In this document: positions 16,190-24,038 of the stretch, piece after piece
Layout of the letters: each line of letters begins with the position of its first letter
How positions within the stretch are numbered: the stretch's first letter is position 1
Assembly (NCBI GenBank): GCA_966424055.1
Contig: CBJLMB010000016.1
Coordinates: 1-64,000, forward strand
Origin: Deminuibacter sp966424055
GTDB lineage: Bacteria; Bacteroidota; Bacteroidia; Chitinophagales; Chitinophagaceae
Direction: 5' to 3'
DNA: 64,000 nt
Made by a program: the position numbers and the translations under genes
Notes under the pieces: generated by a model
Databases searched by the model: none
The model's input: the letters and a program-made list of their open reading frames with translations, nothing else
Told to the model about the DNA's origin: nothing

Positions 16190-18886
16190 ATGTTCTATCC
16201 AGCCGCAACCTACCGCGTACAGCTTAACAGCCAGTTTACGCTGAGGCACCTTCAACAGATCATTCCTTACCTGCACCAGCTGGGCATCTCCACTGTTTAT
16301 GCCGCACCTCTTATGCAATCGGCAAATGACAGTGTGCATGGTTATGATGTGATGAACCCCGATATGATCAATCCCCAGATAGGAACAGTGGAAGAACTGG
16401 AGCTTATTGCTAGGCAATTAAGGCAGTTTGGTATGCACTGGCTACAGGATATTGTGCCCAATCATATGGTTTTCAGCACAGCCAATACCAGGATGGCAGA
16501 TGTTCTCGAAAGAGGGCCGCAGTCTCCTTACTATCACTATTTTGATATCGACTGGGATCATCCCGACCCTTCTTTAAATGGCCGGCTGATGCTGCCTTTT
16601 ATAGGAACAGAGCCTGAAGAGGCCATTCAGAGAAAAGAAATACAGTTAGCGCAAACACCGGGCGGGCCCGCCGTCGTGTATGCCGGCAATGCTTATCCCT
16701 TAGCCATAAACTCCTGGCGGATGATCATTGCAGTGGCAGGAGAAAATATCAATGCAACATCCTTGCATGTGCTCAATGAGCTGGTTGAACAAAGTATTCA
16801 GCAGGCAGCTTCATTGTCTTTTTCGCAATGGCAGATGTATAAACAGGAACTACTGCACAAAATTCAGGAAGAGACAACGCTTCTGCAATTGCTGCAGCAA
16901 TGTATGGCGCATATAAACGATCATCCACCGCTGTTGAAGCAATTATTGCAACAGCAGCATTATACTTTAACCTGGTGGCGGAATACAGAACAGCAGATCA
17001 ATTACCGACGCTTTTTTACAGTGAATAGCCTTATCTGCCTGCGGATGGGAGACGAGGCGGTGTTCACCGATTATCACCAGCGCATTTTTTCTTTATACAA
17101 ACAGGGGCTCATCAATGGCCTGCGTATCGATCATATCGACGGGCTCTACAATCCGCAGCAATACCTTGACCGGTTGCGAAAAGCACTGGGCGATGAGTGC
17201 TATATTATTGCAGAAAAAATACTTGGCAACAATGAGATACTGCCGGCAGAATGGCGGCTGCAGGGAACAAGCGGTTACGAATTTCTCTCTTTTACCAACC
17301 AGTTGCTCACCGACCAGCATGGTGCTGAAAAACTGCGCCGGTTTTATAAAGAACTGGTACCCGGTATGCCAGACTACCAGGAACTGGTGTTCTACTGCAA
17401 GCATCGCTTTTTACTGGAACAAATGAACGGTGAACTGGACAACCTGCTACATTACCTCGACGCATTGGAGCTTACCGCAGGTATACAAACGCCACAGCTC
17501 AGGGATGCGCTGGCCATATGGATGGCCGCTTTTCCTGTTTACCGTATTTATCCCAATGGCTTCCCGCTGGAAGAGGCGGAGCAGGAGCCTGTTCGACAGG
17601 CTTTTGAAACCGCCATCCGCAATGCGCCCGAGCTACAGCAGGGCTGGATGATATTGCAATCATTGTTTGATGCCGGCACCGACCCTGACTTCGCAGAACG
17701 GAAAAATAAATTCCTGATGCGGCTGATGCAGTTTACCGGCCCGCTGGCGGCCAAGGGTGTGGAAGATACCTGCTTCTACCTGTACAACCCGCTTATCGCG
17801 CACAATGAAGTAGGCGATAGCCCGGCACAACTGGGCGACAGCATAGAACATTTTCATTCCAAAATGCAAAGCAGGCAGCAGAATAATCCTTATTCTCTCA
17901 ATGCAACATCGACACATGATACGAAAAGAGGAGAAGATGCGCGGCTACGTATCGGCGCTTTAAGCATACTGGCAGATGAATGGATCGCTAAAGTAAGCGA
18001 ATGGATGCAGTTGAATGAACCGCTTGTACAGTACCGTGGTGTACGCAGGATGCCTTCTGTGAATGATGAATATTTTATTTACCAGTCGCTCATCGGCAGT
18101 GCACCGCCATCCGGCGAAATAACAGATGACTGGCTTGAAAGAACCAGGCAGTTTATAGTAAAAGCAGTACGCGAAGGAAAAAAAGAAAGCAACTATATCC
18201 AGCCCGATACTGTTTACGAAGAAGCCTGCACCCGTTTTATAACCGCCCTGTTACAGCCGGATCATGCATTCCGCCAAAGTTTCTTCTCTTTTCTTGGCGA
18301 AGTGCTGGTTTATGCCTGCAATCATTCACTTGCCGAAACACTGATCAAGATCACGGCGCCGGGCATTCCCGATTTTTACCAGGGTGCAGAGTTATGGAAC
18401 ACCAGCTATGTAGATCCCGATAACCGCCTTCCCGTAGACTACACTGCACGGATGCAGGCGTTGGAAATACTGAAACAAAAACAAGCTGAAGGCTTTGCTG
18501 AACTGCTGCCCTGGCTGGAGCAGCATAAACAGCAGGGCTTGCAGAAAATGTTTGTGATCCGCCGCATGCTGGATTTCCGTTCAAAAAACAACCTGCTGTT
18601 CCTGAAAGGATCGTATATCCCGCTCACCGTTAGTGAAAACCGTACGGCGCTTGCTTACGCAAGGCATTTTAACGGGAAATGGATTTGCATATGTATACCG
18701 CTGGGCCGTGCCGCAGGGTATACCGCATCCGGCAACTTGCCCGATGCCATCATCAGGCTGCCTGAGAACAGTGCGTCCAGCTGGGTTAACCTGTTCACCG
18801 GCGAAACCATACAGCTTACAGGAAACAGTATTTCGCTCAGGCAGCTGCTGGAACGTTTTCCTGTAGCCTGCCTGATGGCAACATAA
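16190..18886 (+). CDS. treY: Malto-oligosyltrehalose synthase
   Basis: An 898-residue GH13 family 26 intramolecular transglycosylase that converts the reducing-end alpha-1,4 bond of a maltooligosaccharide to the alpha,alpha-1,1 bond of trehalose. Seen: N-terminal YRVQLNSQFT and ISTVYAAPL, then DIVPNHM, nucleophile region GLRIDHIDGL, acid region IIAEKILG, and TSTHDTKRGEDAR. Near the end is the family GIPDFYQGAELW. Length is slightly above the usual 700-850 residues. It makes with treZ the TreY-TreZ pathway from glycogen-type glucans; the debranching enzyme TreX is not in this window. Confidence 0.95.
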   Translation: MFYPAATYRVQLNSQFTLRHLQQIIPYLHQLGISTVYAAPLMQSANDSVHGYDVMNPDMINPQIGTVEELELIARQLRQFGMHWLQDIVPNHMVFSTANTRMADVLERGPQSPYYHYFDIDWDHPDPSLNGRLMLPFIGTEPEEAIQRKEIQLAQTPGGPAVVYAGNAYPLAINSWRMIIAVAGENINATSLHVLNELVEQSIQQAASLSFSQWQMYKQELLHKIQEETTLLQLLQQCMAHINDHPPLLKQLLQQQHYTLTWWRNTEQQINYRRFFTVNSLICLRMGDEAVFTDYHQRIFSLYKQGLINGLRIDHIDGLYNPQQYLDRLRKALGDECYIIAEKILGNNEILPAEWRLQGTSGYEFLSFTNQLLTDQHGAEKLRRFYKELVPGMPDYQELVFYCKHRFLLEQMNGELDNLLHYLDALELTAGIQTPQLRDALAIWMAAFPVYRIYPNGFPLEEAEQEPVRQAFETAIRNAPELQQGWMILQSLFDAGTDPDFAERKNKFLMRLMQFTGPLAAKGVEDTCFYLYNPLIAHNEVGDSPAQLGDSIEHFHSKMQSRQQNNPYSLNATSTHDTKRGEDARLRIGALSILADEWIAKVSEWMQLNEPLVQYRGVRRMPSVNDEYFIYQSLIGSAPPSGEITDDWLERTRQFIVKAVREGKKESNYIQPDTVYEEACTRFITALLQPDHAFRQSFFSFLGEVLVYACNHSLAETLIKITAPGIPDFYQGAELWNTSYVDPDNRLPVDYTARMQALEILKQKQAEGFAELLPWLEQHKQQGLQKMFVIRRMLDFRSKNNLLFLKGSYIPLTVSENRTALAYARHFNGKWICICIPLGRAAGYTASGNLPDAIIRLPENSASSWVNLFTGETIQLTGNSISLRQLLERFPVACLMAT

Positions 18887-18889
18887 CAA

Positions 18890-19696
18890 TTACCTGCCAG
18901 TTTTCCGATGCGGATGTTTGCCAAACAGCCAGGGCAGCAGACCGGGCTCTGCAAAAGCATTGTCCCAGCTGTTGTGCATGGCTTCGGGGTATTCAGTATA
19001 ATGCACATCAGGTGCATTGGCTTTTTGCAATGCAGCATACAAATTGCGGCCGAATGCCGGATTGACCACATTGTCTTTTGCCCCATGAAAGATCCATAAA
19101 GGCATGTCTACCGCATGCTGAACATACAACTGCGGGTCACAGCCGCCGCAGATGGAAAAAGCAGCCCTGAAATAATGGGGGTAGCGTATCAACATATCAT
19201 AGGTGCCAAAGCCGCCCATCGACAAACCACCCAGGTATAGTTGTTCCCGTTTGGCTGTACCTGATTGCACCAGGCTGTCTGCCAGCAGCTTCACCAGCCG
19301 TGCAGGACTTGTTGCCGGCTGTATACTTGGGTACAGGCTTATCTGCAGTTTACCGGTACTATCCGTCAGCCGCCGGTACCGTGCCCAGCTGCTGTCGGAA
19401 GGACATTGCGGAAACAGTACAATAACCGGGAATTGCCGTCTGAATGTTGCCCCGGTAAATACACTGCCGCCATGCAGCAGCTGTGCATGGTTATCATGCC
19501 CCCGCTCGCCCGAGCCATGCAGGAAGATAAGCAGCGGGTATGCTTTACCGGGCCGGTAGTTTTCCGGGAACAATACCCGGTAACGCAGGGTGTCTTTCCC
19601 CCGGATAAATACTTTTTTTTGAAACAGGCTTGTATCCTGCGCCTGCAAACTGTAATACAGTATGCACAGTACAATACACGAAACTATTTTTTGCAT
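18890..19696 (-). CDS. Secreted alpha/beta hydrolase (dienelactone hydrolase/prolyl-oligopeptidase type)
   Basis: A 268-residue exported hydrolase. The signal peptide (MQKIVSCIVLCILYYSLQAQ) ends near residue 20. The oxyanion segment is FLHGSGERG, the nucleophile Ser159 is in GGLSMGG, the acid is in FHGAKDNVV and the base in EAMHNSWD. This pattern is that of carbohydrate esterase/phospholipase-like secreted hydrolases often annotated as predicted peptidases. The substrate is unknown. The start at 19696 places the signal peptide first; an in-frame Met five codons upstream is possible. It converges on treY with only three bases between stops and no terminator, so their transcripts may overlap. 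Confidence 0.82.
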   Translation of the reverse strand: MQKIVSCIVLCILYYSLQAQDTSLFQKKVFIRGKDTLRYRVLFPENYRPGKAYPLLIFLHGSGERGHDNHAQLLHGGSVFTGATFRRQFPVIVLFPQCPSDSSWARYRRLTDSTGKLQISLYPSIQPATSPARLVKLLADSLVQSGTAKREQLYLGGLSMGGFGTYDMLIRYPHYFRAAFSICGGCDPQLYVQHAVDMPLWIFHGAKDNVVNPAFGRNLYAALQKANAPDVHYTEYPEAMHNSWDNAFAEPGLLPWLFGKHPHRKTGR

Positions 19697-19796
19697 ATGG
19701 CTTTTATTCATTTCGTCCGGCATCTGCCGTCAAGTTACGCAATCTGCTATAAAAGATCTTTGTACAGGCTGCCGGTATACCAGCCTGCAAAAACAA

Positions 19797-19824
19797 GAAC
19801 AGCTGTCCGGTGAGACAGCTGTTC
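19797..19824 (-). terminator. Terminator of the PhyH-like dioxygenase gene
   Basis: A perfect 11-base-pair stem (GAACAGCTGTC and complement) with a six-base loop. On the minus strand it is followed by TTGTTTTTG, and lies 26 bases past the stop of the dioxygenase gene. Confidence 0.85.
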
Positions 19825-19849
19825 TCTTTATTGCCAGGTTATTTTAGTT

Positions 19850-20662
19850 TTATTTACCAGGCACCAGTTTGCCCAGTTTCTGGTAAAATGCGGTAGGGCT
19901 ATTGGCGTTCTTGGGTGCATATTTACCGGCAATGACCGGGATATAGATCACCCTTCTGCGGCTGGCTTCGCCGCTTATAGAAGAGCGTGCCACACGGTGC
20001 CAGAGGCGGCCGTCATGAACGGTCAGATCGCCGGCCTCAGGCGTAACGGCCCACTCATTTTTGTCCGGTTTGTTGTCCAGGAAATATTTTTTACGGAACA
20101 GGAGGTTATATAAGCTCTGTCTATGTGTTCCGGGAATCAGGCGCAATCCACCGTTTTCGGGCTGCAGGCTGCTGAGGTGTATACCTACATTGAGCATGGG
20201 GTTCAGCCGCTGGCCAAGGAAAATATCGCGCAGGCCATCAGTATGCCAGCCCATTTGCGAAAATTTACTTTCAGGGCCATTAACGTAATGGTTAAATACC
20301 ATGCCGTCTTTTTCATCTGCGCCGATCCTTGCACCGGGGCCTATCAGGCCCAATAACACTTCCAGGCGGGGATCATTGATAAATTCATTTGCAACCGGGT
20401 GATGCTGGTTGAGAAACGCAAAACGCTGAACAATCGTATCGCCATTCAGGTCTTTCCCGTATTTGATGGGAACACCATTGATCTTTTCCACTTTTTCACT
20501 GATCCACCTTTGCTGTACATCCTCTGATGCACGTATCAGCTCCTGTACCGCTTCCGGCGTAAGAAACCGTTTAAAATGAATAAAACCGTGCTGATCAAAA
20601 AACTGTCGTTGTTCTCTTGTCAGGGTGCCGGAAAGGGAAAAGGTAGGATAGTGAGCTGCCAT
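19850..20662 (-). CDS. Phytanoyl-CoA dioxygenase-family Fe(II)/2-oxoglutarate oxygenase
   Basis: A 270-residue cupin-fold oxygenase of the PhyH family. The N-terminal FFDQHGFIHFKRFLTPE is characteristic of the family. The iron ligands are His140 and Asp142 in WHTDG and a distal His in the HDGRLWHRV segment, followed by an Arg (SRRRVIY) expected to hold 2-oxoglutarate. Such enzymes hydroxylate small molecules in the cytoplasm; the substrate is not evident. It is monocistronic, divergent from the GyrI-like gene, with a 308-base shared upstream region that contains a marked palindrome. Confidence 0.88.
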   Translation of the reverse strand: MAAHYPTFSLSGTLTREQRQFFDQHGFIHFKRFLTPEAVQELIRASEDVQQRWISEKVEKINGVPIKYGKDLNGDTIVQRFAFLNQHHPVANEFINDPRLEVLLGLIGPGARIGADEKDGMVFNHYVNGPESKFSQMGWHTDGLRDIFLGQRLNPMLNVGIHLSSLQPENGGLRLIPGTHRQSLYNLLFRKKYFLDNKPDKNEWAVTPEAGDLTVHDGRLWHRVARSSISGEASRRRVIYIPVIAGKYAPKNANSPTAFYQKLGKLVPGK

Positions 20663-20971
20663 AGCTAATACAGTATTTTACAGATGATGGTGAAAAGGTG
20701 AAAAATAAGACATTCTTTTGGTACTATTCAAATAAAAAGCTGCAGCAACAACAGCATTTTATCCCGGTTTTAACAAATAAAACCTGCGGAGAACAAATGG
20801 TATGAAAGAAATGTACTGACATGTTTAATAGTCTACTAAAATAGTAGACTTATTTTATTTCAGCAAATTTTTCCGGTTTTTCTTAAAAAAAAGGGATTCC
20901 GGGAAAATTTTTACGATGCAGTTGACATAGGGTTGTCAGTAGCCGGTGGTTGCTTTGTACAAAAATGAGGC
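20663..20971. other. Divergent promoter region of phyH-like and gyrI-like genes
   Basis: 308 noncoding bases, AT-rich, with runs of A and T. The only clear structure is the palindrome at 20830-20850. No open frame with recognisable motifs. Confidence 0.6.
20830..20850. promoter_or_regulatory. Palindrome AGTCTACTA-AAA-TAGTAGACT, candidate operator
   Basis: A perfect nine-base inverted repeat with a three-base centre, about 120 bases before the gyrI-like start and 170 before the phyH-like start. The T-rich sequence that follows would also allow a terminator reading, but no gene ends here. The symmetry and CTACTA/TAGTAG core suggest a dimeric repressor site; the regulator is unknown. Confidence 0.5.
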
Positions 20972-21571
20972 ATGCAAAAAATAACGCTCGACAAACTGTA
21001 TCCCGGTTATTTCACTGCCGGCCCGGAACCAAGGGTATTTGATTTTCCGCAATTGCGTTATATCAGCATTGAAGGAAGCGGGAACCCCAATGAACAGCCT
21101 TTTGCCGATAAAGCACAGGCCTTGTATATCACGGCTTTCAGCATAAAACAGGCTGCTAAACAGGAAGGATGGGACTTCACTGTTTCTAAGCTGGAAGGCC
21201 TTTGGTGGACAAAAACCGGGCAATGGGGGCCTGCTGCGCCCTATGAAGACTGGCAGTGGAAACTGTTGATCGCCCTGCCCGGGCAAGTGCAGCCTGCACT
21301 GTTTGAAAAAGCAGCTGCCTCGGCTTTCGCCAAAAAACAGATACCTCTGCTGCAACAGGTAAAGCTGGAAACCTGGGCCGAAGGCAAAGCGGTACAATTG
21401 CTGCATACCGGTCCTTACAGCGCAGAAGCACCCAGCCTGGAAAAACTGCATGGGTTTATGCGGGAGAACGGTCTTGAAAAACGGGGTGTACACCATGAAA
21501 TTTATCTATCCACACCAGGCAGAACACCGGCAGAAAAACTAAAAACCATTTTGCGGCAACCCATACAATAA
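20972..21571 (+). CDS. GyrI-like small-molecule-binding protein
   Basis: A 199-residue protein with the GyrI-like fold: FPQLRYISIEGSGNPN near residues 26-40, then a repeat unit ending in the characteristic HTGPYSAEAPSLEKLHGFM. The late HHEIYLSTPGR motif (around 175-185) is typical of the stand-alone group. Members bind drugs or hydrophobic ligands and some hydrolyse toxic esters; the role here is unproven. It has no DNA-binding domain. A DJ-1/PfpI gene follows after 64 bases and an AraC regulator after that, all on one strand, so the three may respond to a common chemical stress (inference). Confidence 0.83.
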   Translation: MQKITLDKLYPGYFTAGPEPRVFDFPQLRYISIEGSGNPNEQPFADKAQALYITAFSIKQAAKQEGWDFTVSKLEGLWWTKTGQWGPAAPYEDWQWKLLIALPGQVQPALFEKAAASAFAKKQIPLLQQVKLETWAEGKAVQLLHTGPYSAEAPSLEKLHGFMRENGLEKRGVHHEIYLSTPGRTPAEKLKTILRQPIQ

Positions 21572-21635
21572 AGCAAACAACCCTTAAGAAACAGCACCAA
21601 TTATTCACCTATTCTTTTACACTAAATATACTACC

Positions 21636-22211
21636 ATGCACACACCTGTTGTTTATGCATTCGTTTTTGACGGTTTTTCTGATTGGGAGCTGGCATATGC
21701 ATTACCGGCAATTAAACAATCAGGGAAATATGCTGTAGAAACCATTTCTTTCACCAAAGATCCCGTTACCTCTGCCGGCGGCCTTACCGTATTACCCGAT
21801 GGGGATGATTTTTCTTTTGAACATGCAGCCATGTTGCTGATACCCGGGGGCAGGCTTTGGGAAGAAGAAAATACCCCGGCCATCTATCCGCTGATAGAAC
21901 AGTTCTTCCGGAAGAAAATACCGGTGGCAGCTATCTGCAGTGGAACACTTGTGCTGGCAAGGACCGGACTGCTGGACCAGGTAAGGCATAGCAGCAATGC
22001 CCGGTACTACCTGAAAGAGTTTGTTCCTGAATATGAAGGAGAAGCCCTGTACCAGGATGCGGCTGTAACCACCCACAAACGGGTGATCACCGCCAATGGC
22101 ACTGCTGCCGTTGAGTTTGCCCGCGCCATTTTCCAGGAACTGGACCTGATGAGCGAAGAGGAACTGGAAAAATGGTTTCTGTTGTTTGAAGAAGGCATCT
22201 GGACTGCTTAG
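21636..22211 (+). CDS. DJ-1/PfpI-family protein
   Basis: A 191-residue glutamine-amidotransferase-like protein. The reactive cysteine is Cys101 at the nucleophile elbow AAICSGT, after the conserved LLIPGG at 67-72. The opening VYAFVFDGFSDWELA is the form found in the subgroup with a conserved Asp/Glu near residue 18. Functions in the family range from glyoxalase and chaperone to regulatory ligand binding. The cytoplasmic location follows from lack of a signal peptide. The next gene is an AraC-type regulator in the same direction, 81 bases away. Confidence 0.88.
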   Translation: MHTPVVYAFVFDGFSDWELAYALPAIKQSGKYAVETISFTKDPVTSAGGLTVLPDGDDFSFEHAAMLLIPGGRLWEEENTPAIYPLIEQFFRKKIPVAAICSGTLVLARTGLLDQVRHSSNARYYLKEFVPEYEGEALYQDAAVTTHKRVITANGTAAVEFARAIFQELDLMSEEELEKWFLLFEEGIWTA

Positions 22212-22292
22212 TGTTAACTTTGTTATCCATGATGCCGCCTGCGTAACAGCTTTATCCGCATGGCTGCATGCCTTTAAAACCAGTGCCAACGG

Positions 22293-23174
22293 ATGAAACG
22301 CAGTAAAGCAGGTATTCCCTCATTTAACCTGGGCCCACATGCAAGGGCCGGGATCTTTATAAAAAAGATGCAGGACCCGCTCAACCAGGATCCTGCATCT
22401 ATGTCTGTTGATCATGATGTGTATTCCCCGCATCGCGATAATCACTATCTCATTTTTATCCTGCGTAAAGGAAAAGGCAAAATGCGGATAGATTTTAAAG
22501 ATGTGCGGTTCAGTGCACCGGCACTCACTACAATCTGCCCGGGGCAGGTGCATCATGCGCTTGAATACCACCAGATGGAAGGCTGGGTGCTTTCTTTCGA
22601 TCCATCCCTGATGCCGGGGCATCTCGCAGCGCTATTCACTCATTGTTCCAGGACAGAAAATGTTATCCGGCCAGGCACCCTGCTGCTTGCGCAATTATCG
22701 GGCCTTGCAGATACCCTGTGCCAGCTGAAGCAGGAAGAACAGCAACCCTATACCGGCCAGGCCATGTACGCCGCATTACAAACCATACTGCACCTGCTGG
22801 CCAATGTGCTTGAGCAGAAAAAAACCGCTGGTAAAACCAGCGATTCACGGAGTGCATGGATAGAGCAGCAGTTTTTCCAGCTGCTGGAAAAGCATTATAA
22901 AACATGGAAAAAACCGGCCGATTATGCCGCGGCATTATCCATCACTGTATCGCACCTGAACGATACCATAAAAGACAATACCGGTTTCAGTGTTTCACAC
23001 CATATACAGGAAACTGTTTTGCTCGAAGCCAAACGGCAACTGTACCACACCAGTTTCACCGTAAAGGAGATAGCCTATGCGCTGGGTTATGATGACCAGG
23101 GCTATTTTATCCGGTTGTTTAAAAAAGTAACCGGTTCAACACCTATTGCGTTCCGCCAGCAATTCCGCGAATGA
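22293..23174 (+). CDS. AraC-family transcriptional regulator
   Basis: A 293-residue regulator with an N-terminal cupin-like sensor domain (about 40-120, with HRDNHYLIFILRKGKGK and PGQVHHALE) and a C-terminal pair of helix-turn-helix motifs (about 195-290). The second is clear: FTVKEIAYALGYDDQGYFIRLFKK, then the family PIAFRQQ end. The ligand is unknown. Its place after a GyrI-like and a DJ-1/PfpI gene suggests that it senses the same small molecule or regulates them, but no binding site can be named. Confidence 0.92.
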   Translation: MKRSKAGIPSFNLGPHARAGIFIKKMQDPLNQDPASMSVDHDVYSPHRDNHYLIFILRKGKGKMRIDFKDVRFSAPALTTICPGQVHHALEYHQMEGWVLSFDPSLMPGHLAALFTHCSRTENVIRPGTLLLAQLSGLADTLCQLKQEEQQPYTGQAMYAALQTILHLLANVLEQKKTAGKTSDSRSAWIEQQFFQLLEKHYKTWKKPADYAAALSITVSHLNDTIKDNTGFSVSHHIQETVLLEAKRQLYHTSFTVKEIAYALGYDDQGYFIRLFKKVTGSTPIAFRQQFRE

Positions 23175-23245
23175 TACGGTTTTCATCGCTGTAATAATTT
23201 TACCTGATCCGTTATTTCTGCAGTACAATTGAATAAATTTGGTGC

Positions 23246-23929
23246 ATGTTCAAACCAGAAGACATCAAAAAACGTGTAGGTAGTTATGCTGCCGATTTTA
23301 TAGAACAGGGCATGGTTATTGGCCTGGGTACCGGATCTACCGTGTACTGGCTGATACAAACACTGGGCGAGCGGATGCAGCAGGGGCTGCAGATAACCGT
23401 GGTACCCACTTCGCGCCAAACACAAACACTGGCAACAGAACTGGGCATCCCTCTTACTGAACTGAATGCAGTAAATGAATTGGTGCTTACCATTGATGGT
23501 GCCGATGAGGTGGATGATCAGCTACAGCTGATCAAAGGCGGCGGAGGTGCATTGCTGCAGGAAAAAATGGTGGCAGCCGCTTCCCGTCAGCTGATCATTA
23601 TTGTAGATGAAACCAAAATGGTTAGCCAGCTGGGCAGGTTTCCCTTGCCTGTAGAAGTGATCCCGTTTGGATGGAAACAGGTAGAACAGAAAATAAAACA
23701 ACTGGGCTGCCGCGAGATCAGCCTGCGTGAAAAAAACGGGCAAACTTTTATCAGTGATCACGGGCATTATATACTCGATTGTCATTTTGAACAGATCAAT
23801 GATGCCGCTGCCCTCAATACCAATATACACCTGATACCCGGCGTGGTTGAAACAGGTTTGTTTGTACATATGGCCAATATGGTGGTAACCGGTTACAGCG
23901 ACGGAAGAATTGAAACGAGGAATAGTTAG
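23246..23929 (+). CDS. rpiA: Ribose-5-phosphate isomerase A
   Basis: A 227-residue enzyme interconverting ribose 5-phosphate and ribulose 5-phosphate in the pentose phosphate pathway. Family motifs: GLGTGSTVYWLI for phosphate binding, then DGADEVD and KGGGGALLQEKMVA with the catalytic Asp, Glu and Lys. Near the end PGVVETGLF is conserved. Length is standard. A TAAATTTG -7-like box (23234-23241) ends five bases before the ATG, so the message could be nearly leaderless. The gene is monocistronic and converges on the M28 peptidase. Confidence 0.96.
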   Translation: MFKPEDIKKRVGSYAADFIEQGMVIGLGTGSTVYWLIQTLGERMQQGLQITVVPTSRQTQTLATELGIPLTELNAVNELVLTIDGADEVDDQLQLIKGGGGALLQEKMVAAASRQLIIIVDETKMVSQLGRFPLPVEVIPFGWKQVEQKIKQLGCREISLREKNGQTFISDHGHYILDCHFEQINDAAALNTNIHLIPGVVETGLFVHMANMVVTGYSDGRIETRNS

Positions 23930-23985
23930 TGCTGCCTGCAATACCGCAAAACACCCTGTGCCAGCAGCAGGAAACATCATCAATT

Positions 23986-24010
23986 ATATGCAATAAGTCT
24001 TATTGCATAT
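23986..24010. other. Palindromic hairpin between rpiA and M28 peptidase
   Basis: A perfect 11-base inverted repeat (ATATGCAATAA, GTC loop). Neither side has a strong T-run, so it is a weak terminator at best, or a message-end stabiliser for the two converging genes. Confidence 0.5.
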
Positions 24011-24038
24011 TGCATCCGCTTCTTTCAGCAAACAGGCA

